A DNA stretch of 64,000 nucleotides from Betaproteobacteria bacterium HGW-Betaproteobacteria-16 (GCA_002840835.1 PHCQ01000019.1:1-64000); one strand, 5' to 3'; counted from the first letter of the stretch, positions 1 through 9,760 are shown. Notes: generated by a model from the sequence alone, not told the origin. Translations and numbers: made by a program.

Positions 1-1974
1 ATCGAGACCCCCATCACGGCGAACTTCCGTGAAGGTCTGAACGTGTTGCAGTACTTCATCTCCACCCACGGCGCCCGAAAGGGCCTGGCCGACACGGCGT
101 TGAAGACCGCAAACTCGGGCTACCTGACCCGCCGTCTGGTCGACGTGACCCAGGATCTGGTGGTCAACCAGCAGGACTGCGGCACCTCGAATGGCACGGT
201 AATGCGCGCCATCGTCGAAGGCGGTGAAGTGATCGAGTCGCTGCGCGACCGCATTCTGGGCCGCACTGTCTGCGAAGACGTGATCCACCCGGAAAACCGC
301 GCCGTGCTGCTGACGGCTGGCACCCTGCTCGACGAAGACATGCTCGACGAGCTGGAAGCCGCTGGCGTGGACGAAGTGAAAGTGCGCACCGCACTGACCT
401 GCGAAACCCGCTTCGGCATCTGCGCAAAGTGCTACGGCCGCGATCTGGGTCGTGGCGGTCTGGTCAACATCGGTGAGGCGGTCGGCGTGATTGCCGCCCA
501 GTCCATCGGTGAACCCGGCACGCAGCTGACCATGCGCACTTTCCACATCGGTGGTGCGGCATCGCGTGCGGCGGTGGCCTCCAGCGTGGAAGCCAAGTCC
601 AGCGGTTCGATCGGCTTCAACGCCACGATGCGCTACGTGACCAACAGCAAGGGCGAGCTGGTGGTGATTTCCCGTTCCGGCGAAATCATCATCCACGACG
701 AAATCGGTCGCGAGCGCGAACGCCACAAGGTGCCTTACGGCGCCATCCTGGCGGTCAAGGCAGACCAGCAGATCAAGGCCGGCGCGATCCTGGCCAACTG
801 GGACCCGCTGACCCGACCCATCATCACGGAATTCGCCGGTCAGGTGAAGTTCGAGAACGTGGAAGAGGGCCTGACGGTGGCCAAGCAGGTCAACGATGTG
901 ACCGGTCTGAGCTCGCTGGTGGTGATCGATCCCAAGCACCGTGGTTCGGCCAAGGTGGTCCGTCCGCTGGTGAAGCTGCTCGATGCGTCCGGCAACGAAG
1001 TGAAGATCCCGGGCACCGACCACTCGGTGACCGTGGGCTTCCAGATCGGCGCGCTGCTGGAAGTGCGCGACGGTCAGGACGTGGGCCCAGGCCATGTGCT
1101 GGCACGCATCCCGGTTGAAGGCCAGAAGACGCGCGACATCACCGGCGGTCTGCCGCGTGTGGCCGAGCTGTTCGAAGCCCGCTCACCAAAGGACAAGGGC
1201 ATGCTGGCCGAAATGACCGGTACCGTGTCGTTCGGCAAGGAAACCAAGGGCAAGGTTCGCCTGCAGATCACCGACCCCGAAGGCAAGATCTGGGACGAGC
1301 TCATCCCCAAGGAAAAGAACATCCTGGTGCACGAAGGCCAGGTGGTCAACAAGGGCGAGAGCGTGGTGGACGGCCCGGCCGATCCGCAAGACATCCTGCG
1401 TCTGCTGGGCATCGAAGAGCTGTCGCGCTACATCGTGGACGAGGTGCAGGACGTCTACCGCCTGCAGGGCGTGAAGATCAACGACAAGCACATTGAAGTG
1501 ATCGTCCGCCAGATGCTGCGTCGCGTGATTGTCGAGAGCGTGGGTGATTCGAACTACATCGCTGGTGAGCAGGTCGAGCGTTCGGAGATCCTCAACACGA
1601 ACGACGCGCTGCGCGCCGAAGGCAAGCTGCCTGCGGTGTACAGCAACGTGCTGCTGGGTATCACCAAGGCTTCCCTGTCGACCGACTCGTTCATCTCTGC
1701 CGCGTCCTTCCAGGAAACCACGCGTGTGCTGACCGAAGCGGCCATCATGGGCAAGCGCGACGAACTGCGTGGCCTGAAGGAAAACGTCATCGTTGGCCGC
1801 CTGATTCCCGCAGGCACCGGCATGGCTTATCACGAAGCGCGCAAGGTCAAGGAAAAGATGGACGACGAAGAGCGCCGTGCCATCGCCGAAGCGGACGCCC
1901 TGTCGCTGGCAGCCGATCAGGCCGATCAGGCCGACCAGTCTGACGCTTCCAGTGCCAGCGAGGCTGCCGAGTAA
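1..1974 (+). CDS. rpoC: DNA-directed RNA polymerase subunit beta' (C-terminal part, 5' end outside window)
   Basis: Catalytic subunit of RNA polymerase. The reading frame is open from base 1, so the gene starts upstream; about 657 residues of a roughly 1400-residue protein are visible. The first residues ([17 protein letters not shown], then [15 protein letters not shown]) are the bridge-helix region. The second zinc site follows, with one Cys in QQDCGT and three in [13 protein letters not shown]. Next comes the trigger-loop segment [18 protein letters not shown]. The C-terminus is an Ala/Asp/Ser-rich acidic tail. Stop is TAA at 1972-1974, followed by a strong terminator, so this is the end of the usual rplKAJL-rpoBC unit. 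Identification is certain. Confidence 0.99.
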   Translation: METPITANFREGLNVLQYFISTHGARKGLADTALKTANSGYLTRRLVDVTQDLVVNQQDCGTSNGTVMRAIVEGGEVIESLRDRILGRTVCEDVIHPENRAVLLTAGTLLDEDMLDELEAAGVDEVKVRTALTCETRFGICAKCYGRDLGRGGLVNIGEAVGVIAAQSIGEPGTQLTMRTFHIGGAASRAAVASSVEAKSSGSIGFNATMRYVTNSKGELVVISRSGEIIIHDEIGRERERHKVPYGAILAVKADQQIKAGAILANWDPLTRPIITEFAGQVKFENVEEGLTVAKQVNDVTGLSSLVVIDPKHRGSAKVVRPLVKLLDASGNEVKIPGTDHSVTVGFQIGALLEVRDGQDVGPGHVLARIPVEGQKTRDITGGLPRVAELFEARSPKDKGMLAEMTGTVSFGKETKGKVRLQITDPEGKIWDELIPKEKNILVHEGQVVNKGESVVDGPADPQDILRLLGIEELSRYIVDEVQDVYRLQGVKINDKHIEVIVRQMLRRVIVESVGDSNYIAGEQVERSEILNTNDALRAEGKLPAVYSNVLLGITKASLSTDSFISAASFQETTRVLTEAAIMGKRDELRGLKENVIVGRLIPAGTGMAYHEARKVKEKMDDEERRAIAEADALSLAADQADQADQSDASSASEAAE

Positions 1975-2024
1975 GCTCGCGCAAAGCCGACCGCTGAAGC
2001 GGCCAGGTGCCGCCTGAGCCATGA

Positions 2025-2057
2025 ACGCCCCCGACCGTCAGGTCGGGGGCGTTTTTC
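2025..2057 (+). terminator. Rho-independent terminator of the rpoBC operon
   Basis: A perfect 12-bp stem (ACGCCCCCGACC paired with GGTCGGGGGCGT) with a 4-base GTCA loop runs straight into five T residues, about 50 bases after the rpoC stop. Confidence 0.95.
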
Positions 2058-2200
2058 TTGGTGATTGCTGACCCGGACCCTTCGGGCCTTCGAAAGGGCT
2101 GGGGTATATTGCCCTCGGTACCAACAGGTTTTGTTACAGGTGAGGAGGCGTGGATCGGTGATCCACCAACGGATAGTTCCTAATTGAAGGAGTGAATGAC

Positions 2201-2794
2201 ATGTCGGTCACGCTGTGGGTCTTGCTGGCTGTGGGACTCGGGGTTTTCTTCTGGGCGGTGGGTGCCTACAACCGGTTGGTGCGACTGAAGAATGCCATCG
2301 CCAACGCCTTCGGGCAGATCGATGTGCAGCTCAAACGCCGCTACGACCTGATTCCCAACCTGGTGGAGGTGGCGCGCAAATACCTCGCCCACGAAACCAG
2401 TACGCTGGAAGCGGTGATTGCCGCACGCAACCAGGCCAAGTCGGCCGAACAGACCGCTGCCAGCAGCCCGTTGAATGCGGGCGCACTGGGGGCGCTGGCC
2501 GGTGCCGAACAAATGCTGGGGGGCGCTCTGGGCCGCCTGTTTGCGGTGGTGGAAGCGTACCCAGACCTCAAGGCCGACCAGAACATGCGCGAGCTGAGCG
2601 AAGAACTGGCCAGCACCGAAAACCGCATCGGCTTTGCGCGCCAGGCCTACAACGACCATGTGCTTGAATTCAACGACGCCGCAGCCCAGTTCCCAACCCT
2701 GATCGTCGCCCGCCTGTTTGGCTTCCTGCCCCAGAGCATGCTGGAGTCCACCACCAGCGAGGTCGAGCGTCAGGCCGTCCGCATCGAGATCTGA
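2201..2794 (+). CDS. lemA: LemA family protein
   Basis: Small membrane-anchored protein of the LemA family, 197 residues, with one N-terminal membrane helix (about residues 3-22) and a helical cytoplasmic domain. The family signature is visible: YNRLVRLKNAIANAFGQIDV followed by LKRRYDLIPNLVEVA. An in-frame GTG at 2192 is possible, but GAAGGAG at 2186-2192 sits 8 bases before ATG 2201, which decides this start. An M48 peptidase follows on the same strand after a repeat-filled 141-base gap; lemA and M48/HtpX-type peptidase genes are often neighbours. The biochemical role of LemA is not settled. Confidence 0.93.
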   Translation: MSVTLWVLLAVGLGVFFWAVGAYNRLVRLKNAIANAFGQIDVQLKRRYDLIPNLVEVARKYLAHETSTLEAVIAARNQAKSAEQTAASSPLNAGALGALAGAEQMLGGALGRLFAVVEAYPDLKADQNMRELSEELASTENRIGFARQAYNDHVLEFNDAAAQFPTLIVARLFGFLPQSMLESTTSEVERQAVRIEI

Positions 2795-2796
2795 TG

Positions 2797-2925
2797 CGCA
2801 AAGTGAAGCACCCCCCGCGTCGCCGTTGGCGCCACCCCCCTGAAGGGGGGCGACACCTGAGGCCCGGCAGAGCCGGTTCCTCGGTGTCTCTGGGTTGGCG
2901 CTGCTTCGCGCGCTGCGGGTCGGCA
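2797..2925. repeat. GC-rich intergenic repeat, copy 1 (lemA / M48 gap)
   Basis: The gap holds a self-complementary block CCCCCCTGAAGGGGGG, then GGCCCGGCAGAGCCGGTTCC (a hairpin of GGC and CCGG arms), then a CTTCGCGCGC segment. The same modules recur near 23.6, 27.7, 37.3 and 47.6 kb. It lies directly after a stop codon, as all the copies do. Confidence 0.7.
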
Positions 2926-2935
2926 GAACGCTGAC

Positions 2936-4012
2936 ATGCGCTTTTTCGAATTCCAGAGAGACGCACGCGGACAAACCCGCAAGCTGGTGTTCGCGTTTGC
3001 CGTCACCGTGGCGCTGCTCGTGGTGGCGGTGAACGCGGCATTGGCACTTGCCTGGGGCCTGACCTGGGGCTTCTGGGTGCCTGGAGAGATGCACTATCCC
3101 CGCCACTACTTTGCGGTGAACACCGGGGTGACCTTGTTGTTCGTGCTGGGTGGCTGGTGGGTCGAGACATCCCGTCTGGCCGGCAACGGTGGCGTGCGCC
3201 TGGCGGAACAAATGGGCGCGCGGCTGGCGCAACCATCGGGCGATTTTGATGAAAAGCGCTTCGCCAACATCGTGGACGAGATGAGCATCTCGTCCGGCAT
3301 GAAGCGGCCCACCGCCATGGTGGTGCCGCGCGACGACGGTATCAACGCTTTTGCCACGGGGTGGGACGAGAACGACGCAGTGGTGGCCGTCACACGGGGC
3401 GCGCTGGAGAACCTCAATCGCGAAGAGTTGCAGGGCCTGGTGGCGCACGAATTCAGCCATATCGGCGAAGGCGACACCCGGCTCAACATGCGCCTGGCGG
3501 GCATGGTGTTCGGACTGGAGATGCTGTACCGCATGGGGCAGACCCTGTTCGAACCCGATACGCGGGACCGCCGCATGGCCGCTGCGCTGATCGGCCTGGC
3601 GATCATGTGCGCGGGCTGGCTGGGCTGGGTGGCGGGGCATGCCCTGCAGGCCGCCGTGTCCAGACAGCGCGAGTACCTGGCCGATGCACGCGCGGTGCAG
3701 TGGACCCGCAGCCGCGATGGCCTGGGCGGCGTGCTGCGCAAGGTGCTCAGCCAGCAGCGGGCGGGGGTGGCATCGCGATCCGTGGGATCGGTGGTTCAGC
3801 ACATGCTGCTGGTGGCCAATGAAGCCGGCAAGGTGGCGCACTGGCTGGATTCGCATCCGACGCTGGACCAGCGCATCCGACGCATCTACGGGCGCAGCAT
3901 GGGACCATTGCCTCTGGGCCGAACAGAAGAGCCACCGGTTGAAGCTGCGCCGGCCTCCACAGAAAGACGCACCGATGCCGGCGACAAATCCCCTGACTGG
4001 ACGCTGATTTGA
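2936..4012 (+). CDS. M48 family zinc metallopeptidase (HtpX-like membrane protease)
   Basis: Integral membrane endopeptidase of the M48 family, 358 residues. Two N-terminal helices (about residues 17-42 and 60-75) precede the catalytic domain. The zinc motif HEFSH is at residues 171-175, and the third ligand is probably Glu246 in REYLADARAV. Two more hydrophobic segments lie between them (about 185-195 and 212-235). The C-terminus is charged and Pro/Glu-rich. Its stop overlaps the TTG start of rsmB by four bases, suggesting translational coupling. It is probably a membrane-protein quality-control protease. True htpX genes are usually shorter (about 290 residues), so it is left without a symbol. 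Confidence 0.88.
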   Translation: MRFFEFQRDARGQTRKLVFAFAVTVALLVVAVNAALALAWGLTWGFWVPGEMHYPRHYFAVNTGVTLLFVLGGWWVETSRLAGNGGVRLAEQMGARLAQPSGDFDEKRFANIVDEMSISSGMKRPTAMVVPRDDGINAFATGWDENDAVVAVTRGALENLNREELQGLVAHEFSHIGEGDTRLNMRLAGMVFGLEMLYRMGQTLFEPDTRDRRMAAALIGLAIMCAGWLGWVAGHALQAAVSRQREYLADARAVQWTRSRDGLGGVLRKVLSQQRAGVASRSVGSVVQHMLLVANEAGKVAHWLDSHPTLDQRIRRIYGRSMGPLPLGRTEEPPVEAAPASTERRTDAGDKSPDWTLI

Positions 4013-5397
4013 GCAAGCCCGCACCTTCGCCCACCTCAGGCGCCCCGGTACCCGATTCATCCCCCAGTCTCGCGACCCAGTTGCGGCAGGCTGCGCGCTG
4101 CGTGCAGGCCGTCGAGCAGGGACACTCCCTTGCCGAAGTGATTCCTCAGGTGCCCTCGCGCCTGCGGCCTGGCGTTCAGGCCTTGACCTTCCACGCGTTG
4201 CGGCAGTTGGGCACCACCCGCGCGCTGCTTGCCTGCCTGGTGCAGCGCAAACCAGACCCAGCGGTCCAGGCGTTGTTGTGCTCTGCGCTGTCGCTGCTGC
4301 TGACCGACGCTGACAACCCATCCCGTACGGCCGATCCAGATGCGCCCAGGTACTCGGCCCACACGGTTGTCAACCAGGTGGTGGAGGCCGCGAAGGCCGA
4401 CCGAGGATTGCAGCGGCAGGGCGCTTTCATCAATGCCTGTCTGCGCCGGTTTCTGAGAGAGCGTGAAGCATTGCTGGCGCGCGTGGCTGAACAGCCCCAG
4501 GCACGCTGGAACCACCCGATCTGGTGGATTGAGCGTGTGCAGCGCGATCACCCGGACCATTGGCCGGCCGTTCTGGAAGCGAACAACCGACCCGGTCCGA
4601 TGGCGCTTCGCGTGAACCGCCGAAAGACCGACCGGCAATCCTACGCTGCGTCACTCGCTGCCGCCGGTATTGCCGCTACGCCCTTCGGCGACGATGGACT
4701 GGAGCTCCGGGTGCCGCATCCGGTGGAGCAACTGCCGGGCTTTGACCAGGGTCTGTGTTCGGTGCAGGACGCGGCAGCCCAGATGGCTGCCGGCCTGTTG
4801 CTGGAGGGCCGGAGCTGGTCACCCGCCAATCGGGTGCTGGATGCGTGCGCGGCACCCGGTGGCAAGACCGCACACGTGCTGGAGCTGGCCGACGTCCAGA
4901 TGCTGGCATTGGATCTGGACCCGAAGCGCTGCGAACGCATCCACCAGAACCTGGATCGTCTGGGGCTTGCTGCCCAGGTGCGCAGCGCCGATGCCGCGCA
5001 GCCAGCACGGTGGTGGGATGGCACGCCCTTTGACGCGATCCTGCTCGATGCGCCGTGCACAGCATCGGGGATCGTGCGGCGCCATCCGGATGTGCGCTGG
5101 TTGCGCAGGGCCAGCGATGTCGAACAATTGGCCCGCACACAGCGAAACCTGCTCGACGCCCTGTGGCCGCTGCTCAAGCCGGGGGGGCGTCTGCTCTATG
5201 CCACCTGTTCGGTTTTCCGGGCAGAAGGTCAGGATCAGGTGCAGGCGTTCCTTGAGCGCCACACCGATGCCATGCTTTGCCCTTCCCCAGGCCATTTGCT
5301 CCCGGGCCACGCGTCTGCCGCCGAAGAGTTCAACGACAATCATTCCGGTGGACACGACGGTTTCTTCTACGCCCGCTTCGACAAGGCCTCGCATTGA
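4009..5397 (+). CDS. rsmB: 16S rRNA (cytosine(967)-C(5))-methyltransferase RsmB
   Basis: SAM-dependent methyltransferase of the NOL1/NOP2/Sun family, 462 residues. A NusB-like RNA-binding domain spans about residues 20-150. The Rossmann catalytic domain carries the SAM loop DACAAPGGK at 278-286 and the two family cysteines: Cys350 in DAPC and Cys400 in LLYATCS. The start is TTG at 4009, inside the stop of the preceding peptidase gene; no ATG lies near the expected N-terminus, and the length suits the family. The downstream DUF4390 gene starts 22 bases after the stop, which fits an operon running into the NtrY/NtrX-like pair. Confidence 0.95.
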   Translation: MSKPAPSPTSGAPVPDSSPSLATQLRQAARCVQAVEQGHSLAEVIPQVPSRLRPGVQALTFHALRQLGTTRALLACLVQRKPDPAVQALLCSALSLLLTDADNPSRTADPDAPRYSAHTVVNQVVEAAKADRGLQRQGAFINACLRRFLREREALLARVAEQPQARWNHPIWWIERVQRDHPDHWPAVLEANNRPGPMALRVNRRKTDRQSYAASLAAAGIAATPFGDDGLELRVPHPVEQLPGFDQGLCSVQDAAAQMAAGLLLEGRSWSPANRVLDACAAPGGKTAHVLELADVQMLALDLDPKRCERIHQNLDRLGLAAQVRSADAAQPARWWDGTPFDAILLDAPCTASGIVRRHPDVRWLRRASDVEQLARTQRNLLDALWPLLKPGGRLLYATCSVFRAEGQDQVQAFLERHTDAMLCPSPGHLLPGHASAAEEFNDNHSGGHDGFFYARFDKASH

Positions 5398-5419
5398 ATC
5401 GGGGGGCTGGAAGGTGCCT

Positions 5420-6121
5420 GTGAAGATCTGCTCCCGTGGGGGGGGCGCCCGCTGGCTGATGTCCTGGCTGCTGTTGCTCACGCTCTGGCTACCGGCACAG
5501 GCACAGCCCTTGTCGGTGATTCAGGAAGAGCTGTTGCGCACGCCTGAAGCGGTGCACCTGACCGCCCGACTTCATATCGTGCCCGGGCCCTTGGTGGAAG
5601 ACGCCTTGCTCAGGGGCGTGCCGCTGTATTTCGCGTGGCGTGCCGAGGTGATCCGCCCCCGCTGGTACTGGACCGACAAGCGTGTGGCCAGCGCACACCG
5701 CACCCTCAGGCTGGCCTACCAGCCCCTGACCCGACGCTGGCGCGTGAGCCTGTCCAATGAGGCCACAGACGGAACCAGCGGGGCGGGCCTGCAATACGCT
5801 TTGCACCAGAATTTTGACAACCTGACCGAAGCCTTGGCCGGTGTGGGGCGGGTCTACCGCTGGAAAATCGCCGACGGGGCTGGCGTGGCGGACGGTGATC
5901 CGGACGACTACCGGGTCGAATGGAGCATGCGGCTTGATCTCTCCCTGCTGCCCCGGCCCTTTCAGATCGGCGTGGGCAACCAGCCGGAATGGAACATCCA
6001 GCGGGAGGGCCAGATCGTGTTGCCAGCGATCCACGCCGGTGAGCGGGTGCGCGTGGAAGAAACCGTCATCGGTGAGCCTTCGCCGCAATCCGAGCCTGAT
6101 GCCCATGCGCCCGCACGCTGA
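5420..6121 (+). CDS. DUF4390 domain-containing exported protein
   Basis: Protein of 233 residues with a signal peptide: an Arg/Lys-rich start, a hydrophobic core WLMSWLLLLTLWLP and probable cleavage after AQA. The remainder, from LSVIQEELLRTPEAVHLTAR onward, matches the DUF4390 pattern, with the ALYFAWRAEV-like and RTLRLAYQPLTRRW segments typical of genes lying between rsmB and the NtrY-like kinase in Burkholderiales. GTG 5420 is chosen because GGAAGG at 5409-5414 lies five bases upstream and it gives a good signal peptide. ATG 5459 would remove the charged n-region. The stop is 11 bases before the kinase start. Function is unknown; an envelope role linked to the kinase is inferred only from position. 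Confidence 0.85.
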   Translation: MKICSRGGGARWLMSWLLLLTLWLPAQAQPLSVIQEELLRTPEAVHLTARLHIVPGPLVEDALLRGVPLYFAWRAEVIRPRWYWTDKRVASAHRTLRLAYQPLTRRWRVSLSNEATDGTSGAGLQYALHQNFDNLTEALAGVGRVYRWKIADGAGVADGDPDDYRVEWSMRLDLSLLPRPFQIGVGNQPEWNIQREGQIVLPAIHAGERVRVEETVIGEPSPQSEPDAHAPAR

Positions 6122-6132
6122 CCGACCATGTG

Positions 6133-8427
6133 ATGGCGCCCGAATCCCGTTTTCCCCGTGATCAGCCGGACGTGAGCAGCGCCGGGCCCACCCACCACTC
6201 GCTCAAACTCGGCAAATCCGGCATGCGCTGGGCCGTTGCGACCGGTCTGGTGTTCATGACGGGTGTGGGCATGGTGCTGCTGTTCCTGCTCACGGTGGCC
6301 ACACGCAACCGCGCGCTCTATGAGCAGAACTTTTCCTGGCTGGTCGGGGTCAACGTGGCGGTTGCGGTGCTGCTGTCGCTGATCCTGCTGTGGCTCGTGG
6401 TGCGCCTGGCCTTGCGCCTGAAGCGCGGGAAGTTCGGCAGCCGATTGCTGATCAAGCTCGCGTCCATCATCGGTCTGGTGGGGGTGTTGCCAGGGTTGCT
6501 GATCTACACCGTTTCCTACCAGTTTGTTTCCCGCTCCATCGAGAGCTGGTTCGATGTGCGTGTGGAGTCGGCGCTGGCGGCCGGCCTCAACCTGGGCCGC
6601 ACCACGCTCGACACGCTGGCGGCGGACCTCAGCGGAAAGACCCGCGTGGCCGCCGAAGGCCTGGCGCGCGTGCCCAGTGCCTCCGCCGTGCTGGCGCTGG
6701 AGCGGCTGCGTGAACAGCTGGGGGTGACCGACCTCGTGCTCTGGAATGCGGCGGGGCAGCCACTGGGCAGCGCGGGAAGCTCAAGGTTCGATCTCAGCCC
6801 CGAGCGACCCAACCCCGCCCAACTGCGCAACCTGCGCACGGTACGGGTCATGGCGCAGATTGAAGGTCTGGAAGAGGGCAGCGACGGTGAAGTGGAAGCC
6901 ATGCTGGCCGTGGGGCAGGCCCGCATCAAGGTGATGGCGCTGGTCAGTTCGCCGGACTTCGGCTTCAGCGCCGAGCCGCGCTATCTGCAGGTGGTGGCGC
7001 CACTGCCGCCCGCGCTGGTGGCCGATGCGCTGGCGGTGCAGGTGGCCAACCGTGAATACCAGGAGCGTGCCCTGGGTCGGCAAGGCTTGCGACGCATGTA
7101 CATCGGCACGCTCACGCTGGCGCTGTTTCTGGCGGTGTTTGGCGCCGTGCTGCTGGCCGTTCTACTGGGCAACCAGCTCATCCGCCCCCTGCTGGTGCTG
7201 GCCGAAGGCATGCGGGAGGTGGCGGCCGGCAACCTCTCGCCCAAGCCCGCGCTCACCTCGCGCGATGAACTGGCGGGCCTGACCCGCACCTTCGCGCACA
7301 TGACCCAGGATCTTTCAGATGCGCGCACCGCCGTGCAGCGCAGCATGGAGCAGGTCGATGCCGCACGCGACAACCTGCAGACCATTCTGGACAACCTGAC
7401 GGCAGGTGTGGTGGTGCTGGATGAGCACGGCCGCCTGCAAAGCGTGAACCCTGGTGCAGCGCGCATCCTGCGCACACCGCTGTCGCTGCACATGGGGCAG
7501 CCGTTGTCTCAGGTGCCGGGTCTGGAAGCGTTTGCCAGCGGTGTGCTGCAGCAGTTCGAGCGGTTTCTTTCAGACCAGACACCCCACCAGGGCGGTCACT
7601 GGCAGCAGTCGTTTGAGCTCACCGCCACGGGCACCACCCCGTTCGACGAGGGCATCACGTTGATCGCACGTGGCGCGCTGCTGCCGCGAAACGAGCGCCT
7701 GCTGGTGTTCGACGACGTGTCCGAGATGGTTTCAGCGCAGCGTGCCAAGGCCTGGGGCGAGGTGGCCCGGCGGCTGGCGCATGAAATCAAGAATCCGCTC
7801 ACACCCATCCAACTCTCGGCCGAGCGACTGGCGATGAAGCTGGAAGGCAAGGTGCAGCCGCCCGAGCAGGCCATTCTGAACAAGTCGGTTCGCACCATCG
7901 TGGACCAGGTCGACGCCATGAAGCGCCTGGTCAACGAGTTCCGCGACTACGCCCGCCTGCCCGCGGCCCGGCTGGCCGCCGTGGACCTGAACGCGCTGGT
8001 GCGCGAGTTCATGAGCCTGTACGAACACGCGGCTGTGCCCGTGCGCTGCGAACTGGCCGAAGGGCAGGTCATGGCCATGGCCGATGCGCATCAGGTGCGC
8101 CAGATCCTGCACAACCTGGTGCAGAACGCTCAGGACGCCATGAGCGGGCAGCAAGGGGCCGAAGTGCAGCTGCGCACCGCTCGATCCGAGTCGGGCAAGT
8201 GGGTGCGGCTTGTCATCAGCGACCGAGGCCCCGGGTTTGCCGAGCACATCCTCAAGCGGGCCTTCGAGCCTTATGTGACCACCAAGACCAAGGGAACCGG
8301 GCTGGGACTGGCCGTGGTCAAGAAGATCATGGACGAGCACGGCGGACGCGTGGACATCAGCAACCGCCAGATCGAGGGCCAGCCAGCAGGCGCCCAAGTA
8401 TCGCTATCATTCGCAGTTGCGAATTGA
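6133..8427 (+). CDS. NtrY-like membrane sensor histidine kinase
   Basis: Sensor kinase of about 764 residues. Helices lie at about 35-57, 68-92 and 108-130, then a periplasmic region with LGRTTLDTLAADLSGKTR and another helix at about 322-346. A HAMP segment, a PAS domain (about 415-530) and the HisKA/HATPase core follow. The phosphorylated His is in LAHEIKNPLTPIQLSAERL (about residue 550). The N box is HNLVQNAQDA, G1 is DRGPGF and G2 is KGTGLGLAVV. This layout is that of NtrY. GTG 6130 is directly adjacent; ATG 6133 is preferred, though neither has a clear ribosome binding site. The regulator gene follows 29 bases downstream. The signal sensed is unknown. Confidence 0.92.
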   Translation: MAPESRFPRDQPDVSSAGPTHHSLKLGKSGMRWAVATGLVFMTGVGMVLLFLLTVATRNRALYEQNFSWLVGVNVAVAVLLSLILLWLVVRLALRLKRGKFGSRLLIKLASIIGLVGVLPGLLIYTVSYQFVSRSIESWFDVRVESALAAGLNLGRTTLDTLAADLSGKTRVAAEGLARVPSASAVLALERLREQLGVTDLVLWNAAGQPLGSAGSSRFDLSPERPNPAQLRNLRTVRVMAQIEGLEEGSDGEVEAMLAVGQARIKVMALVSSPDFGFSAEPRYLQVVAPLPPALVADALAVQVANREYQERALGRQGLRRMYIGTLTLALFLAVFGAVLLAVLLGNQLIRPLLVLAEGMREVAAGNLSPKPALTSRDELAGLTRTFAHMTQDLSDARTAVQRSMEQVDAARDNLQTILDNLTAGVVVLDEHGRLQSVNPGAARILRTPLSLHMGQPLSQVPGLEAFASGVLQQFERFLSDQTPHQGGHWQQSFELTATGTTPFDEGITLIARGALLPRNERLLVFDDVSEMVSAQRAKAWGEVARRLAHEIKNPLTPIQLSAERLAMKLEGKVQPPEQAILNKSVRTIVDQVDAMKRLVNEFRDYARLPAARLAAVDLNALVREFMSLYEHAAVPVRCELAEGQVMAMADAHQVRQILHNLVQNAQDAMSGQQGAEVQLRTARSESGKWVRLVISDRGPGFAEHILKRAFEPYVTTKTKGTGLGLAVVKKIMDEHGGRVDISNRQIEGQPAGAQVSLSFAVAN

Positions 8428-8456
8428 CAACATCGACAGAGAGAACGAACCGAGCC

Positions 8457-9152
8457 ATGGCCACTATTCTGGTTGTAGACGATGAACTGGGAATCCGGGA
8501 TTTGCTCTCCGAGATCCTGAACGATGAAGGCCATACGGTCGAACTCGCCGAGAACGCCGCCCAGGCCAGGGCCGTGCGCGCACAAATGCGGCCAGACCTG
8601 GTGCTGCTCGACATCTGGATGCCGGACACCGATGGTGTGACCCTGCTCAAGGAGTGGGCCAGCACCGGCCTGCTGTCCATGCCCGTCATCATGATGAGCG
8701 GACATGCCACCATCGATACCGCCGTCGAAGCCACACGCATCGGCGCCAGCGCGTTTCTTGAAAAGCCAATCACGCTGCAGAAGCTGCTCAAGGCGGTCGA
8801 TCAGGGCCTCAACAAGTCGGCCGAACGGGCCGCTGTGGCCATGGTGACCGCCGCCGTGTCGGGCAACAGCTTCACCAGCGAGCTCACGGTGGAAGAGGCC
8901 ATGACTGGCGGCACACTGCCCGAGCCTGTCATGGATGTGGGCCCACAACCCCATCAGTCGTTCAACCTGGACGGCCCGCTGCGCGAGGCGCGCGACGAAT
9001 TCGAGAAAGCCTACTTCGAATACCACCTGGCACGGGAGTCCGGCTCGATGACGCGGGTCGCAGAAAAGACCGGCCTGGAGCGCACGCACCTGTACCGCAA
9101 GCTCAAGCAACTGGGCGTCGATCTGGCCCGCAGCAAGCGCAGCGCACTCTGA
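8457..9152 (+). CDS. Short NtrX-like response regulator (receiver plus Fis-type helix-turn-helix, no AAA+ domain)
   Basis: Regulator of 231 residues. The receiver domain (1-120) has Asp8/Asp9 in VVDDE, phosphoacceptor Asp52 in LLDIWMP, Ser81 in MMSGH and Lys103 in EKP. A linker of about 60 residues leads to a Fis-like DNA-binding end: EYHLARESGSMTRVAEKTGL followed by ERTHLYRKLKQLGVDL. A full NtrX would have a sigma-54-interacting AAA+ module of about 240 residues between them; here it is absent, not frameshifted. ATG 8457 gives the canonical receiver start. It is cognate to the NtrY-like kinase by position. It should bind DNA but cannot itself remodel sigma-54 polymerase. Confidence 0.9.
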   Translation: MATILVVDDELGIRDLLSEILNDEGHTVELAENAAQARAVRAQMRPDLVLLDIWMPDTDGVTLLKEWASTGLLSMPVIMMSGHATIDTAVEATRIGASAFLEKPITLQKLLKAVDQGLNKSAERAAVAMVTAAVSGNSFTSELTVEEAMTGGTLPEPVMDVGPQPHQSFNLDGPLREARDEFEKAYFEYHLARESGSMTRVAEKTGLERTHLYRKLKQLGVDLARSKRSAL

Positions 9153-9180
9153 ACCCAGGCTGATTTGGCAGTGGCAAAGC

Positions 9181-9189
9181 TGCTATACT
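9181..9189 (+). promoter_or_regulatory. Extended -10 promoter element of tRNA-Phe
   Basis: TGCTATACT (TGn plus TATACT) ends 13 bases before the first tRNA base. The -35 region at the standard distance (TGATTT, 9161-9166) is weak, as expected for an extended -10 promoter. Confidence 0.6.
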
Positions 9190-9202
9190 TCCGCTTCTGT
9201 TT

Positions 9203-9278
9203 GGCCCGGTAGCTCAGTTGGTAGAGCAGCGGATTGAAAATCCGCGTGTCGATGGTTCGATTCCGTCCCAGGCCACCA
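9203..9278 (+). tRNA. tRNA-Phe (anticodon GAA)
   Basis: A 76-base cloverleaf including encoded CCA. The acceptor arms GGCCCGG and CCAGGCC pair with a central mismatch. The D arm is GCTCAGTTGGTAGAGC. The anticodon stem GCGGA/TCCGC encloses loop TTGAAAA with GAA at 9236-9238, and the T arm contains GGTTCGATTCC. It stands alone after the response regulator gene. Confidence 0.98.
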
Positions 9279-9760
9279 AACTTCGAGCGCCCCAGCACCC
9301 ATTTCGGGTCCTGGGGCGCTTCCACATTCCGCTTCGGTTTTCTACAAAATGACGCCAACGTGGCGACTGGATTTGCTGTGATGATGAGTTGCGGCTTCAC
9401 TGGGTCGCTGAAGTCCAGCGCCTGAGCGAACTCGAATTCGAGAGCGCCAAGCTCAAACGACTGGCTTCCCGCCCGCAACGCTGACTTTAGGCCAACACGA
9501 ACAGATGGCTGCACAAGACGAAGACGGGTGGCACGAAGGGTCGGAGCAGGTTTCCTGACATGCAGGGCCCAGAAAGCGAATGGCGCATACTTTGCATCTC
9601 ACACATGGCCGTGCTTCGGGCTGACCGGCGAGGGACGGTGCGCAGCACCACCGCTTGGTGCCAGCAACCACCCAACTCTCGCGGTGCATCCGCAAACTTT
9701 GCCTCAGGACTGCGTGCACCAGTGGCCTACCTTCCAGAAGATTCTGCTTCCACTCCCTTC
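9279..9760. other. Intergenic stretch after tRNA-Phe with one hairpin
   Basis: No convincing gene seen. A 10-bp perfect stem (AGCGCCCCAG at 9286-9295 with CTGGGGCGCT at 9311-9320, 15-base loop) directly follows the tRNA and probably ends its transcript, although no clean T run follows. No copy of the tRNA 3' end was seen downstream, so there is no evidence for an attachment site. An open frame from ATG 9560 runs into the PAP2 gene, but its first 65 or so codons look non-coding. Confidence 0.5.

Noticed and set aside
2180..4321. 713-codon minus-strand open frame
   Set aside because: Antisense to lemA, the M48 peptidase and rsmB and runs through a repeat element.
9203..9560. Attachment site of an integrated element at tRNA-Phe
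   Set aside because: No second copy of the tRNA 3' end and no integrase gene nearby.
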